From: an uncultured Methylocystaceae bacterium
GTDB taxonomy: Bacteria > Pseudomonadota > Alphaproteobacteria > Rhizobiales > Beijerinckiaceae
Direction: 5' to 3'
Length of the DNA: 7,582 bases
NCBI GenBank assembly: GCA_945956975.1
Contig: CAMFKC010000096.1
Span: 1-7,582 of the forward strand
The translations under genes and the position numbers were made by a program. Positions within the stretch are counted from its first letter, which is position 1. Each line of letters starts with the position of its first letter. Below, piece by piece: positions 1 to 5,086 of this stretch. Below the pieces are notes generated by a model. It ran no database searches and was not told where the DNA came from. It saw only the letters and a program-made list of their open reading frames with translations.

Positions 1-1
1 G

Positions 2-658
2 TTCAATGTCGGCATCCAGCTTGTTGCGCCCCGCTGGGTGGCGGGCCGCGCGCTGGCGGCGTTCCAGGCCTCCATCTCTGGCGGGGTCGCGGCGGGCGCC
101 TGGCTTTGGGGTTCGACCGCCAAGGCGATTGGGGTTTCGGACGCCTTGCTGGTCGCGGCGCTCGCTCTGGGCCTGTCCGCCATCCTCGGCCGCTGGATGC
201 GCATGCCGCAGGTCAAGGGGCCGACCGAGCAGACGCTGGACGCGCTCGAAGATCCGGAAATCCGGCTGCAGCTCACACCGCGCAGCGGTCCCATCGTGGT
301 GGAGATCGAATATCGCGTCGATCCGAAGCAGGCGCGGCTTTTCTACGCCGTCATGCAGCAGGTTCAGCAGAGCCGCCAGCGCAACGGCGCCTATGGCTGG
401 TCGATCGCCCGCGACATCGCCGACCCCGAGCTCTGGACCGAGCGGTATCACTGTCCGACCTGGCTAGACTATCTCCGCCAGCGAAATCGCCCGACGGATT
501 CCGAGCGCGCCCTGCATGTCCGGGCGCAGGAGTTCCACACCGGGCCGGAGCCGGTCCGCATTCGCCGAATGCTGGAACGGCCTCTCGGCTCGGTGCGGTG
601 GAAGGATGAAACGCCGGATCGCTCGGTCGCCAGCCAGACGGCAATCGTCGGTCCTTGA
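2..658 (+). CDS. MFS transporter, MFS_3 family, C-terminal part (5' end outside window)
   Basis: The reading frame is open from base 2 to a TGA at 656-658 and gives 218 residues of the C-terminus of a major facilitator exporter. The first visible residues (NVGIQLVAPRWVAGRALA) resemble the loop and helix near the end of MFS_3 proteins. Two hydrophobic segments follow, at about residues 18-38 and 45-65, each rich in Ala/Gly/Leu. The remaining ~140 residues are soluble and match the cytoplasmic tail typical of this family: a beta strand (VVEIEYRV), an RNGAYGW motif, an acidic stretch, and a WLDYLRQRNRPTDSE segment. The family is proposed to export siderophores or drugs; the substrate here cannot be told. 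It is convergent with the kinase at 665-2068, with only 6 bases between the stops, and no clear terminator hairpin was seen. Family assignment is fairly sure; the N-terminal two thirds lie outside the window. Confidence 0.85.
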   Translation, partial: FNVGIQLVAPRWVAGRALAAFQASISGGVAAGAWLWGSTAKAIGVSDALLVAALALGLSAILGRWMRMPQVKGPTEQTLDALEDPEIRLQLTPRSGPIVVEIEYRVDPKQARLFYAVMQQVQQSRQRNGAYGWSIARDIADPELWTERYHCPTWLDYLRQRNRPTDSERALHVRAQEFHTGPEPVRIRRMLERPLGSVRWKDETPDRSVASQTAIVGP

Positions 659-664
659 ACAGGG

Positions 665-2068
665 TCAGTCGTCGGGGTTGTCCGCCAGCGCCCGCCGTCC
701 CATCGGCGCGAGGAGGGCGGCGCGGCCCTGGAGTTCGTAAACCCACGCGTCGCCGTCCTGGAAGAGTTGCGCCCGTCCACCGATTTGACGCGGCAGGACG
801 CCGATCAGGAGGTTCCTGCCGAATCCATCGGCGGCGCCCTCCGCACCGCCGTGCCGGCGCCAGTCGAATTGCAAATTGTCGCCGTCGGTCCGCCAGCGCA
901 CGTCGAGATCGATCGCAGTGGTGGATCCCGCACGGCGCACATCGGCTGAGAGTTCGTTCACGGCCAGCGCGAAATTCTGTGCGGCCTCGGGCGACAGCTG
1001 GATGTCAGGGCCCTCGATCTTCATGCTCTGAAGCCGCGACGCGAGAGGCGCCAACTCGCGGTCGATGATCGAGCGCAGGGAGACGCCACGCCAGTTGGTG
1101 TCGATGAGCATCTCGTGAGCGCGCGAAAGCGCCTCGAGCCGCGCATCAAACCCGTCGATGAACATGCGTATGTCGGTGGCTCCCGCAGCGCTTTGCCGCG
1201 CGACGCCCTGGACGACCGCGAGAAGATTCTTGGAGCGATGCGTCAACTCGCGCATCACGTGGCGCATTTGCCGCTCGTGCAGCATATGCTTGGTCACGTC
1301 GATCGAGACCGTCATCACGCCTTCGAGACGGCCGTCGACGACGAGCGGCTCGACCCGACCTTCATACCAGATCGGCCCCGTCGGCGTGGTATAGACCGCT
1401 TCGAATTTTGCAGCCTCGCCCGTTTCGAGCACTCTGTTCTTTATCTTCGCCTGCTCCTCCGCGAGATCGGCAGGCAGGATCTCCTGAGGCAGCAGGCCAA
1501 TGACTTCGCGACCCCGCAAGGGCGGCGGCGCGTTGTACATCCAGGTGTAGCGCAGGTCTCGGTCCTGGTGGGCGACGACAATGCCCGTGCCCTGAAGCGC
1601 GATTTCGAACCGCAGCCGCACGAGATCCAGCGCCGCGGTGCGCTCCTCGACGCGCTGCTCGAGCTCGATACGGGCCTGACTGAGTTTTTCTACGGCTGCC
1701 AGCCGGGCGTCGCGTTCCGAACGGAGCGCGCTATTGGCTGTCAAAAGTTCGTTGTGGGTGGGCTCGCGTGTGACGGCGGGTATGAAGCGCCAGAGCGCAA
1801 GGGCCATGGCCATCGATGCCGCGGCCGCGACAGCCGATAGCCAGCCCAGCCACGCCGCCGGGTAGAACGACGCCGTGTCCCTGAGCAGGTTGGAGGCGGC
1901 CGTAATGACGATGAATATGCACAGAAGCGCAATCAGCCGCAGGCGCGGCCCGACGCGTCTCCGGACATTGTAGAGAACCCAGAGGAATGCGAGACCGACC
2001 GAGACGGATGAGACAAGCGCCATCGCGTCCGTCGCCAGACGCAATTGCGACGTTTCCAACAGAGCCAA
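665..2068 (-). CDS. Membrane PAS-domain HWE-type sensor kinase with degenerate ATP-binding domain, downstream of phyR
   Basis: The protein has 467 residues. Hydrophobic segments lie at about 16-34, 43-62 and 72-98. They are followed by a coiled-coil stretch (~105-150), a PAS domain (~152-262, with QDRDLRYTW at 168-176 as in many HWE kinases), a DHp-like H-box and a C-terminal ATPase-like domain. The H-box ELTHRSKNLLAVV keeps the phospho-acceptor His277. The N-box is abnormal: the usual HELxxNAxKYG is NELSADVRRAG at 371-381, so the HWE-defining His is Asn371 and the Mg-binding Asn is Asp376. The WxE of the G1 region is WRR (403-405). The GFG motif at 415-417 remains. The frame is uninterrupted, so this is not a frameshift. 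The start is TTG, directly after an in-frame TAG and 7 bases after a GAGGG ribosome site; the next candidate is an ATG at 2023 with a poorer site. It is probably co-transcribed with phyR (56-base gap) and sits in a PhyK-like position. Its role in PhyR control is inferred from family and position. Confidence 0.88.
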   Translation of the reverse strand: MALLETSQLRLATDAMALVSSVSVGLAFLWVLYNVRRRVGPRLRLIALLCIFIVITAASNLLRDTASFYPAAWLGWLSAVAAAASMAMALALWRFIPAVTREPTHNELLTANSALRSERDARLAAVEKLSQARIELEQRVEERTAALDLVRLRFEIALQGTGIVVAHQDRDLRYTWMYNAPPPLRGREVIGLLPQEILPADLAEEQAKIKNRVLETGEAAKFEAVYTTPTGPIWYEGRVEPLVVDGRLEGVMTVSIDVTKHMLHERQMRHVMRELTHRSKNLLAVVQGVARQSAAGATDIRMFIDGFDARLEALSRAHEMLIDTNWRGVSLRSIIDRELAPLASRLQSMKIEGPDIQLSPEAAQNFALAVNELSADVRRAGSTTAIDLDVRWRTDGDNLQFDWRRHGGAEGAADGFGRNLLIGVLPRQIGGRAQLFQDGDAWVYELQGRAALLAPMGRRALADNPDD

Positions 2069-2075
2069 CTACAAT

Positions 2076-2080
2076 CCCTC
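2076..2080 (-). promoter_or_regulatory. Ribosome binding site deciding the TTG start of the HWE-type kinase
   Basis: On the minus strand GAGGG lies 7 bases before the TTG at 2068. Another in-frame TTG at 2074 is followed at once by TAG, so it cannot be the start. This site favours TTG 2068 over the internal ATG at 2023, which has only a weak purine stretch upstream. A full first membrane segment is kept with either choice. Confidence 0.5.
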
Positions 2081-2094
2081 TCACGGCGCCATCG

Positions 2095-2120
2095 CACGCA
2101 AGTCTCGCCGAAGACTCGTG
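2095..2120 (-). other. Intercistronic stem-loop between phyR and the kinase gene
   Basis: In the 56-base gap after the phyR stop, AGTCT (2101-2105) pairs with AGACT (2112-2116) around a 6-base loop. CACG (2095-2098) pairs with CGTG (2117-2120) after a 2-base bulge, giving 9 pairs in all. No T-run follows on the minus strand, so it does not look like an intrinsic terminator. It could stabilise or process the phyR-kinase message and reduce expression of the second gene, but that is inference; a structure this size can also arise by chance. Confidence 0.3.
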
Positions 2121-2124
2121 TTGC

Positions 2125-2928
2125 TCAGGCAGTACGCTTCATGGCCGGTGAAGCGCTGGCGTCGAAAAACAGGGCCTGCGAAACCACCGCCTTCACGGTT
2201 TCTTCGCGGAACGGCTTGGCGATGAGGAACGTCGGTTCCGGCCGCTCGCCTGTGAGGAGAGATTCCGGGTAGGCGGTGATGAAGATCACCGGCACTTCGA
2301 ACGAGGCAAGGATGTCGTTCACCGCATCAAGCCCGGAGGAGCCGTCCGCAAGGCGGATGTCGGCGAGAACGAGACCCGGCCGATGCTTGCGCGCCATGGA
2401 AACCGCCTCGTCGCGGGTGCGGGCATTGCCCACCACCGTATGTCCGAGGGATTCGACCAGCGTCTCCAGATCCATGGCGATGATCGGCTCGTCTTCAATG
2501 ACCAGCACGCGGGAGGCCACCTGTTCGCCGATCTGACGCGCCGCCTCGTCGAGCATGTCAGAGAACGACTCGGCGTCGGCGTCGAGAATGCTCGCTGCAT
2601 CCTTGGGCGAAAAGCCTTCGACGGCGGTCAGGAGGAACGCTTGCCGGGCGGCCGGCGTTATTGCCTCGAGACGGCGCTCGGCGACGCCGGATGCGGGCGG
2701 GGTGGAAACCTCCACCTGGTTCATCGGATTAGCGTTCCAGATGCGGGAAAAGAGCCGGTAGGCGGCGACACGAGGATCGAGCGACCGATCGAAGGAGGAC
2801 GGGTCCGCCAAGAGAGACTCAAGCATGGCCACGACGTGGTTGTCGCCGCTCGCCTGGCTTCCGCTCAAGGCTCGCGCGTACCGGCGGAGCAGGGGAAGTT
2901 GAGGCGAAATCAAAGACGTAATGGTCAT
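2125..2928 (-). CDS. phyR: PhyR, general stress response regulator (sigma-like domain plus receiver domain)
   Basis: The ATG start gives 267 residues. The N-terminal part (~1-130) is an EcfG-like sigma mimic: it opens with LPLLRRYARALSGSQ and has a sigma4-like helix set around ITPAARQAFLLTAVEGFS. The C-terminal receiver (~139-255) has the acidic pair Glu145-Asp146, the phospho-acceptor Asp190 (VLADIRLADG), Thr218 in FITAYPE, and Lys238 in the final LIAKPF. The run between Thr218 and Lys238 (LLTGERPEPTF) is nearly diagnostic of PhyR. In the known mechanism, phosphorylation opens the protein, the sigma-like domain binds NepR, and EcfG is released. A GTG at 2934 is in frame and would add two residues; ATG 2928 is preferred because it matches family N-termini and lies 9 bases after GGAAAG. 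The gene is divergent from nepR-ecfG, has its own EcfG-type promoter, and is followed by the kinase gene. Identification is very secure. Confidence 0.97.
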   Translation of the reverse strand: MTITSLISPQLPLLRRYARALSGSQASGDNHVVAMLESLLADPSSFDRSLDPRVAAYRLFSRIWNANPMNQVEVSTPPASGVAERRLEAITPAARQAFLLTAVEGFSPKDAASILDADAESFSDMLDEAARQIGEQVASRVLVIEDEPIIAMDLETLVESLGHTVVGNARTRDEAVSMARKHRPGLVLADIRLADGSSGLDAVNDILASFEVPVIFITAYPESLLTGERPEPTFLIAKPFREETVKAVVSQALFFDASASPAMKRTA

Positions 2929-2987
2929 GAACACGTTCTTTCCGGTCTCGAGCGGTGGGCGGACCGCCTGCTGCCCTGTGCGATTTT

Positions 2988-3012
2988 AACCCCATGTGCC
3001 GTGTGGAGTTCC
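2988..3012 (-). promoter_or_regulatory. EcfG-type promoter of phyR
   Basis: Read on the minus strand, a -35 GGAAC (3012-3008) is separated by 16 bases from a -10 GGTT (2991-2988). The known general stress response consensus is GGAAC-N16/17-CGTT, with the terminal GTT best conserved. Transcription would start near 2980, leaving a leader of about 50 bases before the ATG at 2928. A short GCGGT/ACCGC inverted repeat (2952-2967) lies in that leader. The motif implies positive feedback of EcfG on phyR and probably on the downstream kinase gene. Confidence 0.8.
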
Positions 3013-3041
3013 ACTCGCCTCAAAAAAATTCTCCGAAACCC

Positions 3042-3066
3042 GGAACCCCCCTTTCAAATCGGCGTT
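3042..3066 (+). promoter_or_regulatory. EcfG-type promoter of nepR-ecfG
   Basis: A perfect match to the known consensus: GGAAC at 3042-3046, a 16-base spacer, then CGTT at 3063-3066. The start of transcription would be near 3073, about 60 bases before the nepR ATG. This promoter also rules out translation of nepR from the upstream in-frame ATG at 2996, which would lie outside the transcript. The -35 box is back to back with that of phyR, with 29 bases between them that include a run of seven A (3022-3028). Autoregulation of ecfG is implied. Confidence 0.88.
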
Positions 3067-3081
3067 TAAGCCGCGACTAGA

Positions 3082-3118
3082 CGTGGAGCGCGCGCTGGGC
3101 TGTCCAGGCGCGACCACG
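3082..3118 (+). other. Stem-loop in the predicted nepR leader
   Basis: CGCGCTGG (3091-3098) pairs with CCA-G-GCGCG (3104-3112, one bulged G) around the loop GCTGT. An outer CGTGG (3082-3086) pairs with CCACG (3114-3118) across an unequal internal loop, for about 13 pairs, mostly G-C. It ends 15 bases before the nepR ATG and leaves the purine-rich ribosome site (AGGCGAGGG, 3125-3133) free. It could tune translation or message stability of nepR-ecfG. There is no T-run, so it is not an intrinsic terminator. Function is inferred, and GC-rich leaders often fold by chance. Confidence 0.35.
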
Positions 3119-3133
3119 GTTGAAAGGCGAGGG

Positions 3134-3340
3134 ATGTCGCAAGATTCCAAGCGGCCCGGCGATCCGAAGGGCGAAATTCAGCAGCAACCGGTTCAGGCCC
3201 ACCTCGGGGAACAGCTTAAGCGTTACTTTTCATCCATTGTCTCGGAACCAGTCCCGGACCGTTTCGCCAGCCTTCTCGACGAACTCGAGAAGAGGGAGCG
3301 CGCTGCGAAAGAGCAGCCCGGTCCGGAGATGGGAAAATGA
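3134..3340 (+). CDS. nepR: NepR, anti-sigma factor of EcfG
   Basis: This small protein has 68 residues. The conserved core runs from about 23 to 52: LGEQLKRYFSSIVSEPVP followed by DRFASLLDELE. It matches the two-helix NepR signature (LxxxLxxxYxxxxxEPxPDRFxxLLxxL). The N-terminus (SQDSKRPGDPKGE) and C-terminus (KEQPGPEMGK) are polar and likely flexible, as is usual. NepR holds EcfG inactive until phosphorylated PhyR takes it away. The ATG at 3134 is chosen because it follows a purine-rich AGGCGAGGG, because the EcfG-type promoter at 3042-3066 starts the transcript near 3073, and because the family length fits. The stop overlaps the ecfG start as ATGA, which suggests translational coupling and a balanced anti-sigma/sigma ratio. 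Confidence 0.94.
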   Translation: MSQDSKRPGDPKGEIQQQPVQAHLGEQLKRYFSSIVSEPVPDRFASLLDELEKRERAAKEQPGPEMGK

Positions 3341-3894
3341 CGGAAATTGCAGCGCTGAAAAATGCGCTTCTGGCGGAGATCCCGTCGTTGCGCGCTTTCG
3401 CCATTTCACTGTCGGGCAACGGCGACAAGGCGGATGACCTCGTTCAGGAAACCTTGATGAAAGCCTGGGCGGCGCACGCATCGTTCGCCGAGGGGTCTAA
3501 CCTGCGCGCCTGGCTCTTCACGATCATGCGCAACACCTATTTCAGCCAGTACCGGAAGGCCCGCCGCGAGGTGCAGGACACCGACGGCGAGGCTGCAGCC
3601 CGGCTCGTGTCCCATCCCGAGCAGCAGGGGCATCTCGACCTCGCCGATTTCCACACAGCGCTCGAGCAATTGTCGGCCGATCAACGCGAAGCGCTGATCC
3701 TGATCGGCGCCTCCGGCTTCTCCTACGAAGAAGCCGCCGAAATCTGCGGCTGCGCCGTGGGCACGGTCAAAAGCCGCGTGAACCGGGCCCGCCAGCGCCT
3801 GATGCAGTTGCTCGCGGTTGAAAGTGCGGACGAATTCGGTCCGGATGTGGCTCCCGGCGGCGGCGGCAGAGCGCCGATCCTCAGCAACTCGTGA
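3337..3894 (+). CDS. ecfG: EcfG, ECF-family sigma factor of the general stress response
   Basis: This is a 185-residue ECF sigma factor. Region 2 covers about residues 8-80, with the core-binding DDLVQETLMKAW (33-44) and the -10 recognition part LRAWLFTIMRNTYFSQYRKARR (57-78). A short acidic linker follows (~79-105). Region 4 covers about 107-156 and ends in the helix-turn-helix YEEAAEICGCAVGTVKSRVNRARQRL, which reads the GGAAC -35 box. The last ~25 residues are Gly/Pro-rich and probably disordered. It directs RNA polymerase to stress genes after PhyR removes NepR. The start codon overlaps the nepR stop, with GGAGATGGGAAA just upstream. The gene is convergent with the AI-2E transporter and is closed by a hairpin terminator. 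The matching promoters upstream of nepR and phyR make the EcfG subgroup assignment firm. Confidence 0.96.
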   Translation: MTEIAALKNALLAEIPSLRAFAISLSGNGDKADDLVQETLMKAWAAHASFAEGSNLRAWLFTIMRNTYFSQYRKARREVQDTDGEAAARLVSHPEQQGHLDLADFHTALEQLSADQREALILIGASGFSYEEAAEICGCAVGTVKSRVNRARQRLMQLLAVESADEFGPDVAPGGGGRAPILSNS

Positions 3895-3900
3895 CTTGCG

Positions 3901-3933
3901 CCGGACGCTGTCAGCTCGGCAGCTCCGGTTTTT
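3901..3933 (+). terminator. Rho-independent terminator of nepR-ecfG
   Basis: CCGGA (3901-3905) pairs with TCCGG (3924-3928), and GCTG (3907-3910) with CAGC (3920-3923), with one bulged C. The loop is 9 bases and is followed directly by TTTTT (3929-3933). It starts 6 bases after the ecfG stop. Most of the loop, the right arm and the T-run lie inside the last codons of the oppositely oriented AI-2E gene. It works in the plus direction only: no T-run is found on the other side. Confidence 0.65.
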
Positions 3934-4993
3934 CCGCGTCCCGCAATTCCTCGATTACGATCTTGAAGATCAGCAGCATCGGCGACGCGATGACGGCGCC
4001 GAGCGCGCCCCACATCCATGTCCAGAACAGGATCGATACGAAGACCATGAACGGGTTCACCTCGAACCTGCGTCCCACGACGGCGGGCAGAAGCACATTT
4101 TCCAGAAGCGTGTGCGCCACCAGATAGATGCCGGCGGGCGCAAGGCCGCCCAGCAGTCCGTCATGCGTCGTAAAGCCGGCGACCAGCAGCGCAACGGTCA
4201 CGAGCGCCACGCCTAGGAACGGCACGAAGCAGGCGAAGAAAACAAAAATTCCCCACAGCAGCGGCGATCCGAGGCCCGTCGCCCATGCCAGCGCAGCCGT
4301 GACGAGGGCGAGCGCTCCATAGATCAGAGCCGCGCTGCCAAAATAATGTTCCAGCGCTTCCTCCACGCCGTTGAGGATGCGCAGCGTCGACAAGCGGGCT
4401 TCGCGCCGTCGCGGGATGAGGACGATGCGTCGGCGCAGCCCGGTCTTACCCGCCACGAAGAAGAACAAGGTCGCAAGAAAGATGAGGACGCCGCCGAGCG
4501 CAGGAGTGAGCCCGCCGAGAATGCCGGTCGCCGCGCTCAAATCGAAATTGGGCGCGGCGGTTTGTTCGGCTGCCGTGCCGAACATCTGATGCTTCAGCAT
4601 TTGCAGCGGCCCGGTGACGCGCGCCGCAAGCGCACTCAACCGCGTCGCTAGTTCCGGCGCGCGTTCAATCAAATCCGACAGGCGGGAGGTGAGGGCGCCT
4701 CCGGCCAGGATGATGGCGACGCCCGTGCCGATCACTGCGAGCGTAGCTAGCACATAGGACGGTATGCCCACGGCATGCGCGCGATCGCCCAGCCGCGACA
4801 GGACGACGCCAACGATGATGGCCGCGCACATGGGCGCAACCAGCGACGAAGCGACGTGGAGCGCGAAAAGGATGCCGAGACAGAAAATGCCGAGTGGCGC
4901 CAGACGCGCTGCCCGGCCAAGCGTTTTTTCGCCGAGCGCATCCTGAATCGATCGCGCAGACTCGATCTCTTCGCGTTTGACGTTCATGGTCAT
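3911..4993 (-). CDS. AI-2E family transporter (YdiK/PerM-like membrane protein)
   Basis: With the ATG at 4993 the protein has 360 residues, the usual family length. Hydrophobic segments lie at about 33-65 (two helices), 76-100, 157-182, 222-240, 245-275, 280-300 and 315-350, with a soluble stretch between ~105 and 150. The C-terminal family signature NPF followed by VFVSILFWTWMWGALGAVIASP is clear at ~313-338, and a preceding HTLLENVLLPAVVG also fits. Members export small molecules or ions; an autoinducer-2 role is shown for only a few, so the substrate is unknown. The frame extends to a TTG at 5038, but the ATG at 4993 (another at 4987) is preferred because a candidate EcfG promoter would start transcription near 5020. 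It is convergent with ecfG (16 bases apart) and lies 93 bases after the REC-HisKA_2 gene on the same strand, so read-through from that operon is possible. Confidence 0.9.
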   Translation of the reverse strand: MTMNVKREEIESARSIQDALGEKTLGRAARLAPLGIFCLGILFALHVASSLVAPMCAAIIVGVVLSRLGDRAHAVGIPSYVLATLAVIGTGVAIILAGGALTSRLSDLIERAPELATRLSALAARVTGPLQMLKHQMFGTAAEQTAAPNFDLSAATGILGGLTPALGGVLIFLATLFFFVAGKTGLRRRIVLIPRRREARLSTLRILNGVEEALEHYFGSAALIYGALALVTAALAWATGLGSPLLWGIFVFFACFVPFLGVALVTVALLVAGFTTHDGLLGGLAPAGIYLVAHTLLENVLLPAVVGRRFEVNPFMVFVSILFWTWMWGALGAVIASPMLLIFKIVIEELRDAEKPELPS

Positions 4994-5026
4994 GGCAGCC
5001 CCGTTGCGCGCCTGCGCATGATGCAG

Positions 5027-5051
5027 AATGCGCCGCAAGACGCATCGTTCC
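5027..5051 (-). promoter_or_regulatory. Candidate EcfG-type promoter before the AI-2E gene
   Basis: On the minus strand a perfect -35 GGAAC (5051-5047) is followed after 16 bases by CATT (5030-5027), one change from CGTT, but in the well-conserved G. The spacing equals that of the two strong EcfG promoters in this window. A transcript would begin near 5020 and reach the ATG at 4993 after about 27 bases. The altered -10 keeps confidence low. Confidence 0.3.
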
Positions 5052-5086
5052 GAAACGGCGCGCCGAAGCGGCCCCAGCGGACGCCT

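Noticed and set aside
640..690. Bidirectional terminator between the MFS gene and the HWE-type kinase
   Set aside because: The 6-base gap and flanks show no hairpin with a T-run on either strand.
1115..1840. Long plus-strand open frame (241 residues) opposite the HWE-type kinase
   Set aside because: It is the mirror of a well-supported coding frame with membrane, PAS and H-box motifs. Its translation is rich in Arg/His with no recognisable domain, a usual effect of high GC.
2208..2250. GGAAC boxes at 2208 and 2226 inside phyR (and similar ones at 574, 4216 and 6518)
   Set aside because: No GTT-type -10 box at a spacing of 16 or 17 bases, and all are inside coding regions.
2383..3069. Plus-strand open frame of 228 residues across phyR and the control region
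   Set aside because: It runs opposite the secure phyR gene and through both promoters, with no domain seen.
2996..3133. Upstream ATG extending nepR by 46 residues
   Set aside because: It lies upstream of the predicted transcript start from the EcfG promoter at 3042-3066, and the added residues do not look like NepR.
3208..3263. GGAAC at 3208 and 3244, each followed by CGTT
   Set aside because: Spacers are 8 and 11 bases, far too short for an EcfG promoter, and both lie inside nepR.
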